Made by a program: the position numbers and the translations under genes. Source: CAYMCO01 sp964388955 (lineage in GTDB: Bacteria; Chloroflexota; Anaerolineae; Anaerolineales; E44-bin32). From it: a stretch of DNA of 64,000 nt. The stretch spans positions 124,001-188,000 of the forward strand of contig CAYMCO010000005.1 in assembly GCA_964388955.1 (NCBI GenBank), in the 5' to 3' direction. The first letter of the stretch is position 1. Each line of letters starts with the position of its first letter. The notes under the pieces were generated by a model. The model saw only the letters and a program-made list of their open reading frames with translations, ran no database searches and was not told where the DNA came from. Shown piece after piece: positions 46,390 to 53,305 of the stretch.

Positions 46390-48627
46390 TCAATTGTCCA
46401 GAATCTCCAGCCCTGCGAGAGAGGCGACAAGATGCTTTTCCCCGGCACGCTCGAAAGAGACCGTCACCTCCTCATCGCCGCCGTCCAGCCGTGACTCGAG
46501 CACAATCCCCTCCCCAAAGGAGGGGTGCGCCACGCGCATGCCGGGTGAGAACTTCGGTTCATCGACGACCGGCCGGCGCGAATCCCAGGTCGTTTGCCGG
46601 TTGTAGTAGGCTTGGGCAGGGGTGACGCTCGATACCAGATCCCCTTCGACCGAATCCGGTGGCAGGTCATCCAGGAACCGGGAGGGCTCGCTCATCGTCG
46701 AGCTCCCGAACTGATGGCGGCGGAAGGCGCGCACAAGGTACAGGCGGTCCTGGGCGCGTGTGATTCCCACATAGAACAAGCGGCGCTCCTCCGCCATCGC
46801 CTCCGGATCATCGAAGGAGCGCTGGTGTGGCAACAGCCCGTCATCCAGCCCGACGATGAATACGACGGGGAATTCCAGCCCCTTGGCCGCATGCAGGGTG
46901 AGCAGGGCAGGGGCGTTCTGGGCGTCCGTCAGCGTGTCTTGATCCGAGACGAGCGCCACGTTCTCCAGGAACGTGCCCAGGTCGAGGGCCCCGAACTCCT
47001 CCGCCACCGCGCGCAGCTCCTGCACATTTGCCCACCGCTCATAACCCTCATCCGTGCCGTCCTCGACATACGCTCGATAGCCCACATCGGAGACCACCCG
47101 ATCCATCAGATCGGGCAAGCTCACTTTGACCTTGATTTCCAGCCAACCAGCCAGCAGGCGTCCGAAGGCTGCCAAGGCGGAGGCCGACTGCGCCGGGAAC
47201 GCTTCCTCATAGCCTCCCCTTGCTTCGCCGGCCAGATCCAGCAGCACACGCGCCGGGCCGAGCCCTTCCGCGGCGCAGACCGCCTCGAGGTGCTCCACCG
47301 TCTTGGCCCCGATCCCGCGCGCGGGCACGTTCAGAATCCGGAACAGGCTTACCCGGTCGTCGGGATTGTGGACCAATCGCAGAAATGCGATGACATCTTT
47401 CACCTCCCGCCGACCATAGAAGCGCTGCGCACCCACAAGTCGGTAAGGAAGGCCTGCCTTCAAGAATCGTTCCTCCAGGGCGCGCGATTGGGCGTTGGTG
47501 CGGTACATCACCGCGCAGTCACCTGGATCGGCCTTTCCCAGCGCAGTCAGCGAGGCGATGGTATCCACAACGAAGTTGGCCTCATCGTCCTCGTCGTAGG
47601 CCTCGTGCATATATACTTTCTCGCCCGGCCCGCGCTCGGTGAACAGCGCCTTCTTCTGCCGGTCCTTCAACCGGTCAATCACGCTCATCGCCACATCCAG
47701 GATTTGCTGGGTGGAGCGATAATTCTGCTCCAGGATGATCACCCTGGCCTGCGGGTAGTCCCGCTGGAACCGCCGCACATTGCGGTAGTCCGCCCCCCGC
47801 CAGCTGTAGATCGATTGGTCCGCATCTCCCACTGCAAACAGATCGGGTGATCCTCCCGCCAGCGAACGCGTGAGCACATACTGGGCGGTGTTCGTATCCT
47901 GGAATTCATCCACCAGCAGGTGCTGATAGCGGCTGCGATAATACCGCCGCACCGCCCCGTGCTCCTGGAGCAAGCGAACTGCCCAGAACAAAAGATCGTC
48001 AAAGTCCAACGCGTTATTGTCAATAAGGTAGGCTTGATAGCGTTCATAGACCCGGCGCGCGATCTCGGCGAAATAGCTCTCCGCGGTGAATTCCTCCACC
48101 CCGATCAGTTCATTCTTCGCCTCGGAAATAATCGAATGCACTTTGCCGGGCTGGACCCGCTTCGGATCCAGATTGAGGTCCTTCAACACCTGTCGCAGCA
48201 GGGCGCGCTGGTCCGAATCATCGAAGATGACGAAATTACGATCGAACGGCAGCCTGGCTGCGTCCCTGCGCAGCATGCGCGCCGCCAGCGAGTGGAAGGT
48301 GCCCAGGTGCGCTGGGGCGGCGGAAGTCCTCGCACCAGCCAGCAGATCACGCACGCGGCTCTCCATCTCGCGGGCCGCCTTGTTGGTGAAGGTCACGGCC
48401 AAGATGGCCTGTGGATCCGCACCCTGGTTCATGACCAGGTGCGCGATGCGGTATGTCAACACACGCGTCTTGCCCGAACCGGGGCCGGCCAGCACGAGTA
48501 TCGGACCCGGTGGCGCCGCCACCGCCTCACGCTGCTGAGGGTTCAACCCCGCGAAGACATCCACCAAACGATCATCCCGACTGCAGTTGCCATCCAATCC
48601 TATCCCCGTCCGGTCGGCCCGCAACAT
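46390..48627 (-). CDS. pcrA: ATP-dependent 3'-5' DNA helicase, PcrA/UvrD type
   Basis: About 745 residues, superfamily 1A. Walker A VLAGPGSGKTRVLTYRIAHLV; Walker B and motif II DEFQDTNTAQY; motif III VGDADQSIYSWRGAD; motif IV FLRLVHNPDD region; motif V LLTLHAAKGLEFPVVFIVGLDDG. A C-terminal Tudor-like tail with PGMRVAHPSFGEGIVLES is typical of PcrA, which binds RNA polymerase. Roles: repair, replication-fork and transcription conflict clearance. The ATG with AGGGG was chosen; an N-terminal extension of about 34 codons is less likely. Confidence 0.93.
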   Translation of the reverse strand: MLRADRTGIGLDGNCSRDDRLVDVFAGLNPQQREAVAAPPGPILVLAGPGSGKTRVLTYRIAHLVMNQGADPQAILAVTFTNKAAREMESRVRDLLAGARTSAAPAHLGTFHSLAARMLRRDAARLPFDRNFVIFDDSDQRALLRQVLKDLNLDPKRVQPGKVHSIISEAKNELIGVEEFTAESYFAEIARRVYERYQAYLIDNNALDFDDLLFWAVRLLQEHGAVRRYYRSRYQHLLVDEFQDTNTAQYVLTRSLAGGSPDLFAVGDADQSIYSWRGADYRNVRRFQRDYPQARVIILEQNYRSTQQILDVAMSVIDRLKDRQKKALFTERGPGEKVYMHEAYDEDDEANFVVDTIASLTALGKADPGDCAVMYRTNAQSRALEERFLKAGLPYRLVGAQRFYGRREVKDVIAFLRLVHNPDDRVSLFRILNVPARGIGAKTVEHLEAVCAAEGLGPARVLLDLAGEARGGYEEAFPAQSASALAAFGRLLAGWLEIKVKVSLPDLMDRVVSDVGYRAYVEDGTDEGYERWANVQELRAVAEEFGALDLGTFLENVALVSDQDTLTDAQNAPALLTLHAAKGLEFPVVFIVGLDDGLLPHQRSFDDPEAMAEERRLFYVGITRAQDRLYLVRAFRRHQFGSSTMSEPSRFLDDLPPDSVEGDLVSSVTPAQAYYNRQTTWDSRRPVVDEPKFSPGMRVAHPSFGEGIVLESRLDGGDEEVTVSFERAGEKHLVASLAGLEILDN

Positions 48628-48653
48628 TCTGCCCCTGTGATTCAAGACTCCTC

Positions 48654-49874
48654 TCAATGCAGAATCGGTCCGAGGTCCACGTCCTCCGATCCGGCGAGCA
48701 GCCCTTCCGCCGACATCTCCGGGAGCCACATCACCCGCGTGGAGGTGAAGTATTCAAAATCGAACTCGATTCTGTCCCCCGCTGCCTTGCCGGGGATGGG
48801 CATCAGGCGCGCCGTGAGCGGCTTATCATGACGCAGGGCCAGTGCGCCAAGATCCATCAGCGTGGCAGAGATCGCTGGCGCTGGCGTATTTCCAGGCAGG
48901 GGCACGGTGTCCAATCCCGCGCCGCAAACGGCCGACATGAGCAGCAAATCCGCCACCGAAAGCTGCTTCTCCGCCGCGCTCCTCGCCAACCCAGCATCCT
49001 CCAGCACGGGGAGGAAGAGCCCACAGAAACCGGTACGCGGAAACTGGGCCTTGTCCACGCAATCCGCCATGAAGGCGGCCGCGGTCAATGAACCCGGCAA
49101 CCCGATGCCCGGCAGGCCCAGCGCCTCCATGGCCACGCCGGCGGAGCGCAATTCCTCCGGATACGGTGCCAGGGAGAAATCGAGGCCCAGGAAGCGCACC
49201 TCGTGCTGGCTGGCGATCGGCTCCGTCACTCGCGCCAGCACCGCCGCGTTTCCTTCGATCCTGCGCACAAGCCGATTGCGCGCCAGGTTCAAGGAAGTGG
49301 CGCTCTGGAAGATCTCCACGGCCAAATCCGCGGATTCCGTCGCCAGGGCCATGGCGGGCGCTCCCCCGGCATGATAGGCGGCGGGAAAGAAGGGCGAACC
49401 CGGGGCCACATTGGCCAAGGCCGCAAGACGCAGGTTGCCAAATCCATCGGGGGAAAGGGTCGAGACGCGCTGGATGAGCTCCCCCACCGCCGAGGTCGCG
49501 GAAAGCGACAGGCCCCTTTCCGGCTCCGCGATCAGCGCTGAGGCAAAGACCCTCTCCGTGCCCGCGATGATTTCGGAGACCGCCTTATATCCCGCCTCAT
49601 CTCCGGGCAGCACCGGGCCTAGGGCGCTGTAGTCAATCCCGTGCACAAAGCACTCGGCCTCCAGCAGGCGAGCGAACTCTTTGCGCTCTTCCGGGGGCAC
49701 CGGGTGCTCCAACTCGGCGAGGGGCGGAGTGGCGATGCGCAAGGTCTGGACCTCGTACCCCATGCGCTCCAAGGCCTCCCGAACCGCTTTGAGGCAGCCG
49801 GCGATGGACTCAATACTTCTGTGGTTGATGGGCCATCCGGGGTCAAGGAACCCGGTAGCGGCTCGAATCTTCAT
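48654..49874 (-). CDS. DUF711 family protein
   Basis: 406 residues. The family is structurally related to pyruvate formate-lyase-like barrels and annotated as 'UPF0210/DUF711'; function unknown. Typical segments: GYEVQTLRIATPPL, VFASALIAEPERGLSLSATSAVGELI, SPFFPAAYHAGGAPAMALATESADL, VRFLGLDFSLAPYPEE. Starts with an ATGA overlap after the methyltransferase gene and lies 26 bases before pcrA, so translated from the same RNA. Confidence 0.85.
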   Translation of the reverse strand: MKIRAATGFLDPGWPINHRSIESIAGCLKAVREALERMGYEVQTLRIATPPLAELEHPVPPEERKEFARLLEAECFVHGIDYSALGPVLPGDEAGYKAVSEIIAGTERVFASALIAEPERGLSLSATSAVGELIQRVSTLSPDGFGNLRLAALANVAPGSPFFPAAYHAGGAPAMALATESADLAVEIFQSATSLNLARNRLVRRIEGNAAVLARVTEPIASQHEVRFLGLDFSLAPYPEELRSAGVAMEALGLPGIGLPGSLTAAAFMADCVDKAQFPRTGFCGLFLPVLEDAGLARSAAEKQLSVADLLLMSAVCGAGLDTVPLPGNTPAPAISATLMDLGALALRHDKPLTARLMPIPGKAAGDRIEFDFEYFTSTRVMWLPEMSAEGLLAGSEDVDLGPILH

Positions 49875-50644
49875 CGGTTCCCTCGCTGGCGCACAATCTC
49901 GAACAGGATCACGGCCCCGGCGATGGCAGCGTTCAGCGATTCCACCCCCGGAGTCATGGGGATATGCACGCTCCCACCAGCCAACCCTCGGATCCCATCC
50001 CGCGGCCCGTGCGCCTCACCGCCGACAACCAGCGCGCACGGCCGGGTCCAATCGACCTGGTCATAGCGCAGTCCGGAGCGCGCCTCCGCCAACCATACAT
50101 CCACATTCCGCAGCCGGTCCGGCAGCGTCGCGGTGTCCACGGCAAGGACGGGCAGCCTGAAATGCGCGCCCATCGCCGCCCGGACCACCTTCGGATTGTA
50201 GGCATCCACGCTGCCCGCCGTCAAGAACAGCGCCTCCCCACCCGCCGCCCAGACGGTCCGCATCAAGGTCCCCAAGTTGCCGGGATCCGCCAGCCGATCT
50301 GCCACCAGAACGAGAGTGAGCCTCTCGGGGATAGGGATTGTCGGGAAAGGCGCCACAACCAGAAGTCCCTGGGGGGATGCCGTGTCCGAACAGGCCGCCA
50401 TCACCTTGCCCGACACGGTTTTGACTTGCGCACCCGCCTCCCCCAGCCCTTGCACAAGCTTCGCGTCCTGGGGAGCGAGAGGCGCAGTGTGCAGCGCGGT
50501 GTGAACGGGGATTTCCGCGGCGACCGCTTCTCCCACCAACCGGAAGCCCTCCAACACCATCATCCCTTCGCGCCAACGCGTCTTCCGGTCGGCCTGTAGA
50601 TGGCGCACCCATTTCACCACCGGATTCCGGGTGGAGGTGATCAT
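49871..50644 (-). CDS. TrmH/SpoU family RNA 2'-O-methyltransferase
   Basis: About 257 residues. N-terminal substrate-binding domain (STRNPVVKWVRHLQADRKTR) and SPOUT catalytic domain with the three motifs: ADRLADPGNLGTLMRTVWAAGG, ALVVGGEAHGPRDGIRG and IPMTPGVESLNAAIAGAVILFE. Methylates a ribose in rRNA (RlmB-type) or tRNA; target not decidable. Start chosen at the ATGA overlap with the macrodomain gene, with GGGGA before it. Confidence 0.92.
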   Translation of the reverse strand: MITSTRNPVVKWVRHLQADRKTRWREGMMVLEGFRLVGEAVAAEIPVHTALHTAPLAPQDAKLVQGLGEAGAQVKTVSGKVMAACSDTASPQGLLVVAPFPTIPIPERLTLVLVADRLADPGNLGTLMRTVWAAGGEALFLTAGSVDAYNPKVVRAAMGAHFRLPVLAVDTATLPDRLRNVDVWLAEARSGLRYDQVDWTRPCALVVGGEAHGPRDGIRGLAGGSVHIPMTPGVESLNAAIAGAVILFEIVRQRGNR

Positions 50645-51222
50645 TCCCCGACGACGCTTTCCGGCCACCGCCGGGCGAATTCCTCGCAAAAAGCCTCTAT
50701 TCCAGCCTTGTCGATCAGGGCCAAGCGGATATCCCGCAGCCTGGTTTCGGGATTGGCCTCCAGGAAATCACCGATTGTCTTCAGGATAATCTGCGCGGCT
50801 CGCGCAATGGGAAATCCAAAAATGCCCGTCGAAATAGCAGGCAGCGCCAAGCTGTGCAGACCCAACTCCGCAGCCTTCTCCAGCGCCCCTCTCACCGCAG
50901 CCGCCAGCTTCCGATCTTCCTCGCCTTCCCCCCAACGCGGCCCCACGGCATGGATGACATAGTTGCTGGGCAGATCCCCCGCCCCGGTAACAGCGGGCGC
51001 CCCGTGGGTCACCGGCCCGTGGGCCCTCACCCACGCATCGCTTTCGCGCTGAATCTCGCGCCCACCCCGGCGCACAATCGCTCCCGCCACTCCCCCACCG
51101 TGCGCCAGCCGGGAGTTGGCGGCGTTGACGATCGCATCGACCTCTTGGTGCGTGATATCCGCGCGCACCAAGCGAAGGGTCTGCCCCCCCGGCCACTGCT
51201 TTTCCGCTCTCACCGAGCCCAT
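50641..51222 (-). CDS. Macrodomain protein (ADP-ribose binding/hydrolase)
   Basis: About 193 residues, a stand-alone macrodomain of the MacroD type. ADITHQEVDAIVNAANSRLAHGGGVAGAI binds the ADP-ribose; AISTGIFGFPIARAAQII is the second loop. Likely removes O-acetyl-ADP-ribose or mono-ADP-ribose from proteins. GGAGGGGCGG precedes the chosen ATG. First gene of a five-gene minus-strand set; no partner ART enzyme is nearby. Confidence 0.9.
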   Translation of the reverse strand: MGSVRAEKQWPGGQTLRLVRADITHQEVDAIVNAANSRLAHGGGVAGAIVRRGGREIQRESDAWVRAHGPVTHGAPAVTGAGDLPSNYVIHAVGPRWGEGEEDRKLAAAVRGALEKAAELGLHSLALPAISTGIFGFPIARAAQIILKTIGDFLEANPETRLRDIRLALIDKAGIEAFCEEFARRWPESVVGE

Positions 51223-51435
51223 TCCGCCCCTCCGTCGGCCCAAGCCGCCGACATCCGGATTCTATCATCGCGCCCCCCCGAGCCGCCACATGGGCCTTCC
51301 AACGGGTGCATCCGGCCTTTGGCTGGGAAAGCGGGGGATTCAGATGCGCACCCGCGGAGGCTGTGGGCGACCCCTCCGTGCGGCGGGGCCGGGATCCGGT
51401 TCGCGCCTCCCCGCGGGATGAGCGGCATTTGGGCC

Positions 51436-51527
51436 CCCCGCCCCAACCCCTCCCCCCACGCCTCGGGTCGATTTCTCTTCCACCCCAGCCGAGGTGGGGG
51501 GAGGGGTTAGTTGAAGAAGGGGCGGGG
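51436..51527. repeat. Large imperfect inverted repeat
   Basis: Outer arms CCCCGCCCC (51436-51444) and GGGGCGGGG (51519-51527), inner 20-22-base arms at 51445-51466 and 51489-51508 differing by two inserted bases. It can fold into a long GC hairpin. It lies in a 390-base gap between the macrodomain gene and the rplT terminator, where no gene was seen. Resembles a REP- or MITE-like unit. Confidence 0.5.
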
Positions 51528-51598
51528 CTGGCAGAAGCGCGACCCGGGATGAGCGAGCGAAGCCTGGCCCGCTGGTGAGGCCCGGCGCAAGCTCCCCA

Positions 51599-51632
51599 AG
51601 AAAACAAAAAGAGAGGCGGGTGGCGCCTCTCT
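51599..51632 (-). terminator. Terminator of the infC-rpmI-rplT operon
   Basis: On the minus strand a perfect 9-bp stem AGAGAGGCG/CGCCTCTCT, 5-base loop, then TTTTGTTTT. Lies 20 bases after the rplT stop. Strong intrinsic terminator. Confidence 0.92.
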
Positions 51633-51652
51633 GCTCTTGGGGTTCGATGCGA

Positions 51653-52003
51653 CTACGCCCCCATCGCCTCTTCCACTACCGCGGTGAATGTGTTCGGATC
51701 GCGGACCGCAATATCTGCCAGCATCTTCCGGTTCAAGCGAATATCCGCCTGCTTCAGGCCGTGAATCAAGCGACTGTAGGTGGTCCCGTTTTGGCGGGCC
51801 GCAGCGTTGATGCGTGCGATCCACAACCGCCGCAAGTCCCGCTTGCGCCGCTTGCGATCCCGGTACGCGTTCCACAGGCTCTTCATCAACGCCTCATTGG
51901 CGCGCCGGAAGGTGCGATGCCGGGTATCGTACATGCCTTTGGTCAGCTTGAGTGTCTTCTTATGTCTGCGGCGGCTCTTGCCCCCGCCCTTTACTCTGGT
52001 CAC
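51653..52003 (-). CDS. rplT: 50S ribosomal protein L20
   Basis: 116 residues. MTRVKGGGKSRRRHKKTLKLTKGMYDTRHRTFRRANEAL then RDRKRRKRDLRRLWIARINAAARQNGTTYSRLIHGLK are characteristic. L20 is needed early in 50S assembly and, in several bacteria, represses its own operon by binding leader or intercistronic RNA. Gly replaces the usual N-terminal pattern slightly; otherwise normal length. Confidence 0.97.
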   Translation of the reverse strand: MTRVKGGGKSRRRHKKTLKLTKGMYDTRHRTFRRANEALMKSLWNAYRDRKRRKRDLRRLWIARINAAARQNGTTYSRLIHGLKQADIRLNRKMLADIAVRDPNTFTAVVEEAMGA

Positions 52004-52091
52004 AGCTCACTCTCCTGGAGGCCCATGGACGTCGGTGCGGCGCACACACCCGTTATGAACGTCCGAAGGCCGCACGTTTGCCTCGAACGGG

Positions 52092-52349
52092 TCAGCTCCC
52101 GCTGCGGGAGTTGGGATTGGCCTTGTAGCGGCTCAAGTAGGGAGCGAGCCGCCGAACCCGGCGGGCGATCTTCTGTCCCTTCACCGGCAGCATCTGATCG
52201 AACTGGGCTTTGGTGCGTCTGGACTTCTTGCGCCGCAGGTGGCTCTTTCCGCCCTTGGTGCGGACCACTTTGCCGCCGCCGGTCACCCGAAAGCGCTTGG
52301 CCGTCGCCTTGTGGGTCTTCAATTTGAACTTGCCCTTCTTCTTTCCCAC
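52092..52349 (-). CDS. rpmI: 50S ribosomal protein L35
   Basis: 85 residues from a GTG with AAGGAGAG before it. FKLKTHKATAKRFRVTGGGKV and SHLRRKKSRRTKAQFD are diagnostic. About 15-20 residues longer than common L35, with a C-terminal tail RYKANPNSRSGS. An upstream in-frame ATG lacks a ribosome site and homology. Confidence 0.93.
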   Translation of the reverse strand: MGKKKGKFKLKTHKATAKRFRVTGGGKVVRTKGGKSHLRRKKSRRTKAQFDQMLPVKGQKIARRVRRLAPYLSRYKANPNSRSGS

Positions 52350-52371
52350 CTGGTCTCTCCTTCCAGACAAC

Positions 52372-52400
52372 TCCCGCGGACGCCGTGACTGTCCGCGGGA
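52372..52400 (-). promoter_or_regulatory. Intercistronic hairpin between infC and rpmI
   Basis: A perfect 10-bp stem TCCCGCGGAC/GTCCGCGGGA with a 9-base loop, ending about ten bases before the rpmI ribosome site. No U-tract, so not a terminator. Possible L20-binding control element or processing/stability hairpin. Confidence 0.5.
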
Positions 52401-52433
52401 CGGAATGCTACACCTGTGGCGTTGTATCTGCGC

Positions 52434-52952
52434 TCAGCCGCCTTGCAGCGGCGCGAGCACCATCAACATCGTCCGCCCTTCCATCGATGGAACCTGCTCA
52501 ATCTTACCGACGTCAGACAGTTCCTCCGCGATCTGCTGCAGATCTTCGAGCGCGATCTCCGGGTAGGTGATCTCTCTGCCCCGGAAACGGATGCGCACCT
52601 TGACCTTCTTTCCCTCTTCCAGCCAGCGGCGCGCGTCCCGCACCTTGAATGACTTGTGATGGTCAGAGGTCTTCGGCCTCAGGCGGATCTCTTTGATTTC
52701 GACCTTGGACTGGGCCTTGCGCGCCTGTCGATCCTTCTTGGCTTTTTCGTAAAGGAATTTCCCGTAGTCGAGCACTCGGCATACCGGCGGGTCCGCGTTC
52801 GGCGCCACTTCAACCAGGTCCAAATTCGCCTCGACAGCCTTCTGGCGCGCCTCCTGTATCGGAACCACTCCCTCGTTTTCTCCGTCGGGCCCGATCAGGC
52901 GGACTTGCGGTGCGCGGATTTGCTCATTGATGCGATATTCCGATGTGCTTAT
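52434..52952 (-). CDS. infC: Translation initiation factor IF-3, starting at an AUA codon
   Basis: About 172 residues. Normal IF-3: YRINEQIRAPQVRLIGPDGENEGVV, VAPNADPPVCRVLDYGKFLYE, then the C-terminal domain KVEIKEIRLRPKTSDHHK. The ribosome site AAGGAG lies six bases before an ATA codon exactly where IF-3 proteins begin, and no ATG, GTG or TTG is well placed. Use of a poor start codon (AUU, AUC or AUA) is well known for infC, because IF-3 rejects it and so limits its own synthesis. An upstream ATG (53045) exists but lies within the promoter. Confidence 0.93.
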   Translation of the reverse strand: MSTSEYRINEQIRAPQVRLIGPDGENEGVVPIQEARQKAVEANLDLVEVAPNADPPVCRVLDYGKFLYEKAKKDRQARKAQSKVEIKEIRLRPKTSDHHKSFKVRDARRWLEEGKKVKVRIRFRGREITYPEIALEDLQQIAEELSDVGKIEQVPSMEGRTMLMVLAPLQGG

Positions 52953-53015
52953 CTCTCGCTCCTTCTCGCCTCGCCGTTCGCGTTTCACCTGCCGCCTGGT
53001 GACGCAGGCGCTGCG

Positions 53016-53045
53016 ATCATACCATGATAAATGGCGTAGCGTCAA
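53016..53045 (-). promoter_or_regulatory. Promoter of infC-rpmI-rplT
   Basis: Minus strand TTGACG (53040-53045), an 18-base spacer and TATGAT (53016-53021). A short 5' leader of about 55 bases follows, with a small hairpin (CGCCTG/CAGGCG). Confidence 0.75.
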
Positions 53046-53056
53046 ATAACGGGGGA

Positions 53057-53200
53057 ATGAGTGAGTAGGGATCAGTGAGTGGAGTGAGTGGGGATTGGGA
53101 GGCAGGGAAGACGGGGAGCGGGGATGCTGGGGAGCGGGGAAGAAGAGGTCGGGTTGCGGGGTCGCGGGTTACATGTTGCATGTTGCGGGTTCCAGGTTCT
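53057..53200. repeat. Degenerate 7-bp repeat tracts
   Basis: Two runs: ATGAGTG-type units near 53057-53100 (with ATCAGTGAGTGG), and ATGTTGC, ATGTTGC, GGGTTCC, AGGTTCT near 53171-53198. Low-complexity G-rich spacer between. No gene is seen in this 260-base gap. Confidence 0.5.
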
Positions 53201-53266
53201 CTTGCCGGCGCAGGCAGCGCGACAAGCGGCAAGAGCGTGGGAGCTCGGGCTTGCCCTCCCATGTAG

Positions 53267-53285
53267 GGCGGCTTTGCCAGCCGCC
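53267..53285 (-). terminator. Hairpin after polB
   Basis: Perfect 7-bp arms GGCGGCT/AGCCGCC with a 5-base loop, about 20 bases past the polymerase stop. No U-tract (CCTACATG follows), so termination is uncertain. Confidence 0.4.
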
Positions 53286-53305
53286 GATCTCACCGCCCAT
53301 CGCTC

